The position numbers were made by a program, and so were the translations under genes. From Pempheris klunzingeri (Eukaryota; Chordata; Actinopteri; Acropomatiformes; Pempheridae), in NCBI RefSeq assembly GCF_042242105.1, contig NC_092029.1, positions 12,751,885-12,815,884 on the forward strand: 64,000 nt of DNA. The letters are read 5' to 3'. Positions 22,665-34,324 of this stretch are shown here, piece by piece; the stretch's first letter is position 1; the number at the start of each line of letters is the position of its first letter. Under the pieces are notes generated by a model. The model was not told where the DNA came from. It made no database searches and saw nothing but the letters and a program-made list of their open reading frames with translations.

Positions 22665-24330
22665 ACCCACATTCTGGCGAAGTGGTGGAGTCATTTTCCT
22701 CACTGCGATCCTGACTCACGGTTTAACATAATTTCAAAAACCACAAAAAACGCCAACAAAGAGCAAAAGCGTAGTTTAATGTTTTATAACTGATCGGCAC
22801 CAAAATGCACACTCTAAATACGGAACATTACGATAGTGAACATTACGATAGTGAATGCGGGTTAATGTTATTTCTGGTCACGTGATGCACTACTGTCCAA
22901 TGAGCTATCGCTATTGAGTTGTACCTTAAAATGCTTTTTAACGCTTCTATTGCGGCAGAACTGTTTGTTTATTCAGTTAAACTATACAATCGAGATTAAG
23001 TACAACTATTTCTGGTCGCGTGTGTGGACGAGAATGAACAAAATGCATGAGTTTACCTCTGAAAGCTAACGCATTCACAAATATTAATGGAGCTCTGTCT
23101 CCCTCTGGTGAAGGAAACTAAGAAGGACATTGCACTCAAACTTCGACTGCTCATAAGTAAGCCATGTTGTCTTAGCCAGCAGCAGAACTCTTTCAACTTC
23201 CGGCGTTCGTTTTCAAAACAAAAGTCTTAATAGCAACCTGCATTTCGAGACTGACGTGACAAACGATATTCGTGAATAAATTTAACGTTAAGACGAAATA
23301 CTTAAAACTTGACTCTGGGTATGAAACTACGTCTAATTAGTCATGTATTTTACTATTACGCTACGCAAATTACAACTGTCTCTGACTTTTACTGCGAACT
23401 CCAACGTAGCTTAAAAGTAAATGTCTTATAGTTAACTCCCTGCTACAAATAAAAAGTGAACTGTATCTCAAAACAACTTCCACGCTTCAATTGCTGCGTT
23501 AAATTGCACTGGCGTTTAGTAAACGGTTGACGCTGTTTGAGTGAATGCACGTCTTTTATGCCAATTGTGATAAATCAATTAACGACAAAAATAATTTTGC
23601 ATTTGCAACGAATTTAACACTCAATACTTACAAACTAAAGAGTAAAGTTTAAAACCTGTAAACTCCCGCTTTCACGTTCAGCTAACGTTGACCATTGAAA
23701 GTTTTAGCTAGCATATCGTTTAGCTAGCCTGCGGTATCGAAGCGGTTAGCAATATATCATAGTTCAATAAAATGAACAACAAGCAAACATTGTAACGTCA
23801 CCTTGAACATTAGCCATGAAACCAAAAGACTGAGATGAATAATGGTAAAATACCTGAAATAGTCCTCTATACGACGGGCACCAGATAGCTACTATTCGAC
23901 GTTAGCTTGAAAGTGTGAAACTGCCTCACAGTAATGTTACCTAATGTTTTCCACAAATCACCAGCAGAGGCGGTGTTTACTTGTGTAATTCACCTACACC
24001 TCAGGGCTTCTGGTACTGCCGTGTGTTCCGCTGAGATTCGACAATTGAATCATTTATAACACATTTGATACGACATTTAACAAGTAAACATACCAAGCAT
24101 GTCAAGAAAAATTACTGCTTTTCTCTGTTTTACAAAAGGCTGCTGTCAGCGTGTGGAATAGCCGTGCTGGGATTGAAATCAGTGCTTTATTTTAATTATT
24201 TTGCCATTATAGTGAGAAAGTTAAGATTTCAACCGGTTCCCGAGATTTCTAAACATGTTATTTTATTTTGAAGGAATGGGACCGGAAATTTTGTTCCTGG
24301 TAACTTGTAGTTCACTTGACGTCGGGCACC
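22665..24330 (+). other. U2-dynlt1 intergenic region
   Basis: This 1.7-kb stretch separates the divergently arranged U2 gene and dynlt1 and should hold both promoters. It has TAGC/GCTA-rich words typical of fish promoter regions (around 23682-23750) and a tandem AACATTACGATAGTG pair near 22825-22853. No coding exon or repeat family was recognised. Confidence 0.5.
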
Positions 24331-25680
24331 ATGGACGAGTATCAGACAGAGGAGGAGGTGGGTTTGAGACTTGAAACTACTTATTACATGTGTTTTGATC
24401 ACTTAGAAAAACACTCAGATATTACCGCACAAATGTATCCTTTCTAAGTTTTCCTAAGGTTGTAACTGAAATGCTAGTTACTCGTCTGGTCATGTCATCT
24501 GGCTAGCTTAAGCTGCTCTGTTTTGTCTCTGACCAAACAGACTGTGTTCGTCGTTGATGAAGTGAGCAAAATAATAAAAGAGGTAAGCAAATAGACAATG
24601 TTGATGCTTTTCGTTTTATCCACAAAGTTTAACGTTAACGCCAGATATTATCGGCTCATTGCTACCGCTAGTTAGCACGTTTGTGTTAGCGACCCCGTTG
24701 GTTGCTAAGGATACTGTAATGGTTGCTAGGCACCGTCCTGACCTACACCTAGAGTCTAGGCCATCATCTACACCCACATCATTTATACCAAACAACTGAT
24801 CGATTATAACGATAACAATTTTATACAACATTTTGCAGGTTGAACTGTACTATATGGTGCGGATTGCAATCATATTGATTTATAATGATAATAGCTGGTT
24901 TAAAGTGTAATTGTGAGGTTATTAAAGGTATTGTGTGTGTTGATTAGGTCTCTGTTAAACACCACTTTTTTTACTGTAGGCAGTAGAAACAGCCATAGGA
25001 GGAAACGCCTACCAGCACAGCAGAGTGAACCAATGGACCACCAGTGTAGTGGAGCAGTGCCTCAGCCAACTCAGCAAGCTGGGAAAGCCTTTCAAATATA
25101 TCGGTATGTGTGCTGCTGCCTCAGTAATATTAGGAAGCAAAATAATACTATTGTGATGATTATTGGGCTCTGAAGCGTCTGTGTTTTCCCACAGCAACAT
25201 GTATCATCATGCAGAAGAATGGAGCAGGTCTGCAAACAGCCAGCGCATGCTTCTGGGACAACTCCACTGATGGTAAAATAAAACACCTCTGTATTTTTCA
25301 CATATGCAGCTTTTAAATGATCTACAATTTGCTCTTTGAGTTGCTTATCTCAAGGTGTTTTCAACAAAACATATTTGTATGGCAATCATGTAAATGGATA
25401 AAATGTACAGAGCAAGTGACCAAAGCAGTGGAGATGTTAATTTGATAAGTTGATGACAGAGCAGTAAGGTAACTGTCTACCTTACTGGCTTCCAGTCAGG
25501 CTTTTGAGTTGTCAGTTTTTAGAGGCTGATAGTACTTCAACACTGACTTTAAATGTGTAAACGTGGAGGTGATACTGTCACTGTATTTATTGTGTTTTAC
25601 ACTCAACAGGAAGCTGTGCAGTGAGATGGGAGAACAAGTCCATGTATTGTATCGTCAATGTGTTTGGGCTTGCCATCTGA
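24331..25680 (+). CDS. dynlt1: Dynein light chain Tctex-type 1
   Basis: Five coding exons, 24331-24357, 24541-24582, 24980-25103, 25195-25272 and 25610-25680, sum to 342 bases and 113 residues, the same length as human DYNLT1. All introns are GT-AG and phases close. The protein begins [18 protein letters not shown], has [20 protein letters not shown] and [20 protein letters not shown], and ends [10 protein letters not shown]. This light chain dimerises and binds the dynein intermediate chain, linking cargoes to cytoplasmic dynein; it also has dynein-independent roles. The 9-residue first exon follows directly on a CpG-containing promoter region. It converges tail to tail with tmem181, as in human. 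Confidence 0.95.
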
Positions 25681-25806
25681 GACAACTACAGTGAATCTGA
25701 AGTACTTTTGTGTGTCTTTTGAAGATTTTGTGTAACCAGCACGTTATATTTGGTCATATTGGCTATACTTGAATATATTATTATGCTTTTATATTAAGTT
25801 TAATTG

Positions 25807-25812
25807 AATAAA
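25807..25812 (+). terminator. dynlt1: Poly(A) signal, dynlt1
   Basis: A canonical AATAAA lies 127 bases after the dynlt1 stop codon. Confidence 0.75.
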
Positions 25813-25841
25813 ACACTGATACTATTCTGTATATACTTTGC

Positions 25842-25847
25842 TTTATT
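25842..25847 (-). terminator. tmem181: Poly(A) signal, tmem181 (candidate)
   Basis: TTTATT on the plus strand reads AATAAA on the minus strand. It faces the dynlt1 signal with 29 bases between them. Confidence 0.5.
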
Positions 25848-27240
25848 TACATGTGACATGACAGAGTGCTACATGTACAGCTTTTACCTCATAAAGCAAC
25901 AAAAACAGCAAGAAGTTCCAACATATCAGGACCCACAAGAACCTCATTTAATCATCTTAAATGATTATAAACTACATTCACACTGAAAGAATCAAAAAGA
26001 GTACATTATCAAAGCATTTACAAATTTGAGACTGCAGCCTATTTAGAAGAAAACAGAGTGATGTGAAGACAAGGCACCATTTTGATTAGAAAACCTGTTG
26101 AGATATTATTTGGAAAGAACAGAAACACTTGTTTTGGCCATTTTTGTCCATACGCTCCAGTTTTACGACACAAAGGAAAGGGCTGCAGGTCTCACATTGT
26201 AGGCAATATAAATAAAGTTATGGGAGAAAAGCTCATTACTTAATATTCTACACAAGGCAAAATATATTTGGCCAATGGAATAACTACTGTGTGTGCCTGG
26301 ATAAGGAATGTTTAAAATGATAGATCAGCAGATCATTTACATAAAGTTGTGTAAAATCCACACAATTCATCAAAGTCCATCCATCCAGGCAGTAAGACAA
26401 TACAGTATCAAATCTCATCACTTTTCGGCAAAATAAATACAAAGTCTTAAACAAGTGCAATTACAAAGCTTCGTTCCAAGGTAAGAATTGGTCGAAGGTG
26501 TAGTAAGAGATCAGTGGTACCTACTCCAGTTAAGGCTCTCTGTATTTATTTTAAACATGTCTGAGCACAAAGACAGTTTGTTAACAGCCAACACTGCTAT
26601 GGCACTTTAACTCCACCATTAAATCGATCATGACAGTGCCGGCAAGTCAAAACGTACCACATATTAGCTTTGCTTTTGTTGGAAACACACCATTAGAGTG
26701 CACTCAGAGCTGCTGCAGCATGACCTGTCTTTACTTTCTTCCACCAGCATGATCTCACTGAGCTTTGGCCAGATACATGCATCCTCATTATTCTCAGACT
26801 GTCAGAGAGCAGAAGGAAAATGGCAAAAACAACACAGTGCAAGTATAGAGAGATAAGAGTGGTTCAATGGAAAGCATTACAAATAATAACATTGATTTCA
26901 AACATGCACAAAAAGAAACACCAATTAATATTAGCACTTTTCCCGATCACTTTTTAACTATAAGGTTGTGAAGGAATGCTGGTTATGAGCAAAAAAAATT
27001 CACAAATTGGTAAAAACTGTTTTACATCAGTGTTTGTTTTCCTTTGAGACTGAAAGCAAAAAAGTCGGAGTGGCTACATGCCTCAACTTTCAGTAAAAGT
27101 ACAGTACATTCAGTAGACATGGACCTTTTTTAAAAAATATAGTTATGTACACTTGTACACATCATTTCGTATTACTCCTTATTTACACACACAGATGATC
27201 TTTTGTAGTTTTGTATTCTCATAGTTTCCAACAGATCCCA

Positions 27241-30200
27241 TCAGTCACTGTCGCTCTCATCCTGGTACTTGGCGGTTGCCTTGATGGCGCGTCCGTTTTG
27301 TAAAGGCATGTCTTCATAATCACTCCTTTGCAAAGACAAAGAAAACATCAGTTGGTTTATGCACGTTCACACTGAACACGGCCGCTCAAACTGTGAGCAG
27401 TGAGGACTTGCAAAGGCAGTGAAGTCTTACCCGTATATTACTTCATCGTCCGAGTCATTTAACATGGAGAAAGCAGGATTATCCTTCAACTGGGAGTCTG
27501 GGAGATGAAACAAAACCACTTAGTTTGATGCTTTAGACTGATTATTTACTGCAGTGAAACGGTGTTGTATTACATACCATAAAGAGCATTTTTGGAGGGG
27601 GAATACACAAAAGCTAATGTGTACAGGTAAAAGTTCAGCAGGCCATAGAATGATAAAAATTCAGCTGGTATATCTGGAGTTAAGGAATAATTTCCCACAT
27701 ATTTAAGACATCAACAAGCCATCTCACAAGCTGTATTTAAGTGAAGTCGTGGTCGAAATAAAATATCATTAGGAAGGATATAGTTTTGGTAATGAGTAGA
27801 TAGTTCAGCGACAACATTGTCTTGGAGAGCCTTGGCACCAAACCGCAGGTAGAGAATTACCATGCTGGAGGAGAAAGGGCAACAAACAGGACCACATTAA
27901 ACCAAATCGATCACAAAGAGCTTAATCACAGAGGGTCTTTTTAGGTTTTGCAGTTTCCTTAAAACACACCTTATAACAAGGACCACAAACGTCAGCGCCG
28001 TCAGAAACCTGAGCCGGAGATCTAGTGATGGAAAACACACAGCACATTACTGCTATCATAGTAAAAAGAAAATGACTCAAGTCCAACACAGAGAGGCGGA
28101 GGTACACTGTGATACCTGAGTAAGGCATGTTCTTGAGTTCAGAACAAGCTCTGACGATCAGGAAGATCAGGTAGAGGATGTAGAGAGCAACTACAACCAG
28201 GAAGAAGACCTTCATGCCCTGGAAAAATAACATGGGACTTTAGTGACTAAACACTGAGTGTGCTCAATATAACACTATATCAGCCACCTTTAGCACAACC
28301 TGTACCTCTACTGACTAAAACTGTTTATGTCGACTCACTAGGTCAAGTTAAATATTAAGTCAAGTCTCACCTGAAAGTTCACTATGTCCACTTTATACTG
28401 ATAGGTAGGGTCTTGGAGCTCATTAACTCTGCAAATTCAGGAAAGGAGAGCCGATGTTTTAAGTCCCGTTGTAATTCACAGTTTGAATCAGGCTGCAAGT
28501 GGCCAGTGAGGTCAGACTTACGTTTGCCAAATGCCCAGTGTAACGGCCGAGAGCCACAGAAGACCTACAATGATCAGCTTAGGCAGGTAGAACGTCAGAC
28601 ATTTCCTCTCACCCTGTGGAAACAACGCAGAACACATGAAATCAGAAAAAAAAAAAAAGACGGGGGCCGTTAAAGTCTAAGTGTATTGATGGACCCACCT
28701 GAACCCTGATGCCATGATAAACACAGAGCCAGAAGAGCAGCAGGGCACACAAGAACAGAGCCTGAAAGAAAGCGTCTAACATCCCTGGAAACCAGCTGTT
28801 CACCAGGAATGACAGCGGGAAAAATGGATCTGACCAGAAAAAGCAAGAAAACACAGTAAGCAACTTTCAAGTTATACTTAAATTGGACAGGACACGTGTA
28901 ACATTAGTTGACAAATGAAACACGGTTACAGTGGTTAAAAAGTGCAAATGGGTTAAATAAGGGTGAAATATGACTTGAGTAGTGATAATACTGAAATGCA
29001 CCATTGTAGAGTAGCAGCAGAGGGAGTAGGACAGACATCCACTTCTGTTCTATGCCCCAATCCCTCATGGAAAACTTCCTCAGTGAGTGTGCAAACATAC
29101 ACTGGTGCATAAAAAAGAAAAAAAAAGATCTTAGTCCTGCATTTGGTGAAAAGTCAGTTTTATTTGCACTAGTTATCTTTCGCTCACTGTCGCTTAATCT
29201 TTGCTCTTACCGTCACCATAAAGGTCAGCACCACAAAGACAAACCGGAACCAAATCTCCACTTGTGAAAAGGTGGGGTTGTATGTTTTCCACTGAGGAAG
29301 AAGAGAAAACAAAAAGAAGACCAAGTGAGTTAAAAAATTAACACTAAAAAAACAAAGTCAAATGCAGCAATAAAAAGACAAATGTCACAGAGTTCGTTTG
29401 ATGAGCAGGAGGAAAAAATCCTGCCAGTGCTCATAACTTACCACAAACTTGACTTTGAGTTCATATGTGACATTTTCAAGGCCTTTAAATCTGACAACGA
29501 CCTGGTACTGGGTGTAGTTCAGATAGCCCAGATGGAGCACAATGATCTCATCACATTTCTGTAAGGAGAGACAAAAAAAACACTGCTTCACTGCTCCTTC
29601 AATCGATGGTCCATCTGTACTGCACATCAACGAACTGCTCTGAGGACGTCTGTCTGTCTAACATCATGATCAAATTCAATCCTGCAGTCGGTGCTACACT
29701 GCAGCCTCATTTCATAACAAATGACATTTCATGGAGTCAGACTGCTGCGCTGGTCGCTGCTGCCCGTCTGGCAAAATCAAACACACTGCAAAACAGAAAG
29801 GTAGCTGGGTATCTGATTGGCACTTACAGCTCCGCAGTGTAGCATTCGTGACTTCTGGTGCCCGTTGTTGATATGCTTCACGCAAGCGTCTTCCTTCACT
29901 CCCTTTAGGTCAACGCTGATCTCGAACGGCTGCTGGAAGTCTCCCACTGACACGGACAGCAGTAAAGACAAGCTGCTATTAACCAAAGCCGAGCAGGTTA
30001 ACAAAAATGATAAGAGAGAAAGCTGTTTGAGGTGTTTTATAAAGACACTCTCAACATTAAACTGTGAAAGAATCTGTTTTGTGGTCTTACTAGTGCTGTG
30101 GTCAGCCTGCATCACACAGGTGAGCCATAGCTGCTGGTTGTAGGTGGTGAGGGGAGGAGAAACTAGGTTGAAGGGCCCAGTCTGAAAACATACAATGAAT

Positions 30201-32945
30201 GATCATTAGGGGGGATACTTATTCACTGAAACACACAATCCTCCTCCATACATGCATCATTTTATCTGTAATTTCACAGAAAGACATACCCTTGACATGG
30301 AAAAACACTTATTTTAACAGTTGTATACTATTCATTCATTGCAATAAGAAATGGCTGTAGTTTTACAGATTTAATGCACAATTCTAGCAGTGATGTTCAC
30401 CGTCTGTCATTACGGCAACACGCCTTCTCATCTTACCTTAAGTGTGGCGTTTTTGAAAAGTAACTGATCACCATTGTGCTCTTGCTCAGAAATAATCCTA
30501 GGACCTACAGAAATGAAGAAAACACTGTGAATATATTATATATATATAAGTAATGGCACAAAAGAAGCGTACAACCCTAACCTCAAAATGTTCTAGGCTA
30601 CTAAAAACAACAAGGCAAGTGGATTAAAAAAATGCATCTCTCTGACAATGGATAAACTGTGAAATGGCATCTCCCTAAAACTGAGTAGGCACATGCCCAG
30701 GAAGAAAAATGTGCAGCAGTACTAAAGTTGAATAAGTCCAATAAACACTGCAACAGCAAACATATGTGAATGTTTTCAAGGTTATCAAGATGCAGATACT
30801 CTGCATTTATCAACATAATGGAAATTAGATGTGGTACAATAAATCAAAGTAAAAAACAGGTTAATTCTCAACAATCAAATGCATGAGTCAAAAGCAAAAT
30901 TTTAAATGATGAGAAAATGTCTAAAATCTTACTCTTGCCTTTTGTATCTGTAAACTTTGACTGTTTAGGCAAAGGTTAACTTGCATTCTTCATGGACACA
31001 GCATGTAAGTAACACATGTAAAGCCTACAGGAAATGTAACCTTTGTGTTCTTGATAATATAATCTTGATAAAAATAAATGATATTTCTATAAAATAAAAT
31101 TGAACTTGGCTCATTTTGTTAGTAATTTTCATAATACTGTTAATGGTTGCATCCAAAGAGGTACATTTAAAAAAGGTTGAGTGCCGTTGAACTATCTATA
31201 AAGGAGCAGATCAGTGGTGAGAAGTATTTCATGTTCTTCAACTACTCCGTTATCAGAGCTTCAGCAGTAGGTCATGGGTCAAGCACAATGACTCACCCAC
31301 TTTCTAAGCATCACAAAACCTGAAGTGTGTGTTAAGGTGACTTCTGACCACCACCCAGCTTGAGGCAGTGCTGCAAAAATGTTCATCAGCCATACCTGCA
31401 ATCCCAATGAAGACTGTGAGGCCAAAGCAGATCAGGAACAACACGAAGACCAAGACAAAATGTCTTTTGGACAGGGTGTAGAGCCGCATAGGGGCCAATC
31501 TGTCACAGGGAGACATCCTTTAGAGCCAACACACACACACACACAAGCTAATCACCAGAGCCTCGAGCAGAAGGAGAGAGAAATTTGTTTTGTGGAAATT
31601 CTTTTCAGCCCACAGCCTGTGGTTCAGGTGCGGATATGTCAACACTGCTAGCTTCCATGCTAGTTTATGCTAGCAGTAACAGATGGCAGAGAACAGCGGC
31701 ACAGTGGGCTTTAAGACTTGTCCTCGCACGTTTAAACACCAGTAACACGTCTATGGTGTAGCAGCTGACCAAATGTCACACTCACCGCTCCATTTCTTTC
31801 GCTTCACAGTCTCGGTGCCGAGAAAAAACGTTACAATTTCGCAGTGAATCCACATCCGTGTATCAACATCAGCCTGCGACAACTGGACCGCAACGTCATC
31901 GAATAGCAGGGAGCGTGATGACGTAACACCGGAAAGAAGGAAGGAAGGGAACTTCTAAGGGTGCTTGTTTGAGTGTGTAGGCAGCAAAGTAGGACTCACT
32001 CCGTCTACCTCCTCTTTTCTCATAGATTTACGTACTGGTTTTGTCAACGAAGCGGACATATATGTTTTAATGTTAGAAATTAAGTCGTATTTAATTTGTG
32101 ACAAATTTCATTCAGATAAAAGACGTACGGTTTAAAATCTAGAAGGGGACGGCTGAGTTTCCTCTACGTGAGAAGATGTTTCGCGCAAGCGCAGCACAAC
32201 CACGTCGCACGCAAACGCTGCCTTTTAATCGCTAATGAATTAAAAAAAATATATAATGAGCAATTAAAGCGGCCTTCGTCTGTCTTCTTCCTTGTGATTT
32301 TGAACGACAACATTTGGATTTTAAATGAGAAATAAGGTGTTTCTCCGCCATCTACAGCAGTCTGTGGTTTTATTCCTGTCAACAACACTTGTTGAGTCTG
32401 ATGGAAATCACGAGGCCTCTACCTCGTAATCTAAAATTTTAGCACAAAACATTACTGGGAATGTGTGTTTAAAAATGCAAGCTATCATTGGTTGCATTAT
32501 TTTTCGATTTCCAATTGTATTTTCTTAATTTATTTCGGGGCTGCTCAACCACTAAGTCTGGCATCATCATCTAAAATATAATGCGACTAAATGTAGGCTA
32601 GTATAATAAACGAGTAGAGGTCCGCAATGCAAAGTGTAATTCCACATAAATCACCTGAGCAGCTCTCGTTTGCATCTGCCCATAATATATAACAACTGCT
32701 CTGCCTAAAGGTGCACACTGCTAAATTATAATTAACGCCAAAATAGCCGTGATGTGTTGTTACGCAGTTGGGAAATGGATCTTGCACTGAGTATCCAAAC
32801 AGGAGACCCACCTGTAAAAGCGATCATCTCGGTAAGGAGTCAGGTCCTCCTTCAGCTCGTTGTAGGCCTCCTGGATCTTCCTACAGAAGTATTTCAGCTC
32901 GCTGTACAGAGGGTTTTCCAAGCCGGACGAGTAGTCGTTGTCCAT
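27241..32945 (-). CDS. tmem181: Transmembrane protein 181 (GOST-family, seven-pass)
   Basis: Seventeen coding exons, listed from the start: 32812-32945, 31396-31499, 30437-30504, 30091-30181, 29828-29946, 29442-29558, 29211-29291, 29002-29101, 28699-28829, 28522-28613, 28371-28428, 28116-28218, 27970-28021, 27782-27864, 27578-27667, 27431-27497, 27241-27325. They sum to 1575 bases and 524 residues with all phases closing. The head is MDNDYSSGLENPLYSELKYF. A first hydrophobic helix lies near residues 57-78, a lumenal/extracellular domain follows, then a seven-helix bundle from about residue 220. The tail is acidic (SDYEDMPLQNG, ending ESDSD). TMEM181 belongs to the GPR107/108-like GOST membrane proteins; its molecular role is poorly known, and it was reported as a factor for cytolethal distending toxin sensitivity. 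The intron between 27782 and 27667 is U12-type AT-AC; the others are GT-AG. Confidence 0.94.
27668..27781 (-). other. tmem181: U12-type AT-AC intron of tmem181
   Basis: The exon ends AAACT and the 114-base intron begins ATATCCTT, the exact U12 5' splice consensus. It ends ATATAC just before CAGCTGAATTTT. A perfect U12 branch-site word, TTCCTTAAC, lies at 27679-27687, about 12 bases before the acceptor. No GT or GC donor here keeps the reading frame, and the AT-AC junction restores HYQN-SAEFLSFYG exactly as in human TMEM181. Confidence 0.93.
31514..32000 (-). promoter_or_regulatory. tmem181: Possible internal tmem181 promoter and alternative start
   Basis: An ATG at 31516 on the minus strand reads MSPCDR and runs straight through the exon-2 acceptor in frame into LAPMRLYTLSKRH. 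Upstream, around 31760-31930, the sequence is CpG-richer and contains a CRE-like TGACGTAA near 31919. A transcript starting here would lack the acidic head encoded by exon 1. This is inferred from sequence only. Confidence 0.35.
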
Positions 32946-34324
32946 GATCGCACCGAGCCGTCCGGTGGCTGAAAATGGCGATGGGGAAACAACCGGCGGC
33001 CTTCACACAACAGCGCAATCTGCCCGTATTGTCGCGTCGTTTAATTGAAAGTGCAGCCGAAGCTGTTTTGTTTGTGTCGATTCAAAGAAAGAAAGAAAAA
33101 AACCGAAGAGGCAGCGGAAGCACACAGACAGCACCCGGCAGGAGAGTCACGTGATCAGAGTTCAGCACCGCGGACAGAGACAGACAGACAGTCCGTCTCC
33201 TGCAGGGACACCTCAACCCGGATCAGAGCCAAGCGGGCAAGTGGAGAGTCCTTAATCGAGTCACACTTGTTAAAAAGCATTAAATGTTCACATCTGTCTA
33301 TGAGCCGCACTGACATGATAAACCCTGATATCATGAGACTGGGCTACCTTCAGTCAGAGGAAAGTGATAGAAGAGACAACGCCAAAATGGCTTTCACCAT
33401 GCCCATGGGATTTATAATTATGAGAAGATTTGCCGTAATTATGAGCGACTATGTCATAATTCATAATAGAGAATATAATAATCAAGATAACTCATGCGGC
33501 CCCATCAGCTCTTTAGCAGTCAGACCCTGTGTGTCACATTAGGCTTCATTACAAATGACCGACCCAGGACTCATCACTGCTGACTTCCCTACAGACAAGA
33601 AGAAACAAGCACCTCATGTTATTCATTTACTAAGCTCTTCTGTTACACACTGCCTCACATCTTTTCTGTCATTTAAATCCACTGACTTCAGCACAGGATC
33701 CGGTGCCTACTGAACTAGAGATCCCTCACACTAATGCTGGCAGAACTGGTTCCAGGTGTTATGCACCTTTTAAATGGTATGAACTGCAATCTGCCCTCAA
33801 ACTGGAGTCACTCTTTACCATCGGAGATTTTAAAACCTTATGACCTGATGCTTTTGTTGATTCTTGTAACTGTTTCATGTAACTGCCTCTTTAATTCCTA
33901 TTACTGTGTTCTTTTGTACTCTTGTATTGTGTAAATTTCGTTCCATTTTTGCAAATTTTGCCTTTTCTCAGGTCTCTCTTATAAGAGACTAAATGAGACT
34001 GCCTGACTAGATGAAGATTAAAAAATATGTGATATTTGCTTTCTCATAAATAGGAGTTATAGTAAGTAAAAATTGTGAGATACTAAATTAAACACAAGAA
34101 ATCTTCTCATAGGTGAGTTTCAGGGTCTTTACTCACAGGCCTGGCTTACTGGCACATCTAAATGGAACTGGGCCAGTGTTAAAAGTGCTTTTCCAGCTAT
34201 TACAAGTCAAAATGTCTTTTGTTGGAGACTACAAAGCCCCCCTGTGAAAACTCTTGACCAGATTTGAACAATTCTCTGAAGTCAACAATAAATCTGGATA
34301 CATTCAGGAGCCAGGACACAGACT
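32946..34324. other. tmem181 promoter and intergenic region
   Basis: The first 300 bases are CpG-rich and include the tmem181 5' UTR and promoter. An open frame of 165 codons runs the opposite way at 33045-33542. It begins in the GC-rich promoter, is low in complexity at first and matches nothing I know, so I treat it as chance. The remainder is AT-rich with no recognisable feature. Confidence 0.5.

Larger units (their letters stand above)
25681..27240. other. Convergent 3' ends of dynlt1 and tmem181
   Basis: The short dynlt1 3' UTR ends near 25830. The remainder is probably the tmem181 3' UTR, about 1.4 kb on the minus strand, if the facing poly(A) signal at 25842-25847 is used; an earlier minus-strand signal near 26534 is possible. 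No coding exon was seen. Confidence 0.5.

Noticed and set aside
22268-22714. Open frames of about 148 and 99 codons across the U2 locus
   Set aside because: They cover a full-length U2 snRNA gene; the sequence is explained by the RNA.
28413-28673. Plus-strand frame across tmem181 exons
   Set aside because: Antisense shadow of the spliced minus-strand exons.
33045-33542. A 165-codon frame divergent from tmem181
   Set aside because: It starts in a GC-rich promoter, has no recognisable domain and becomes low in complexity. Likely chance, though it is the longest unassigned frame in that gap.
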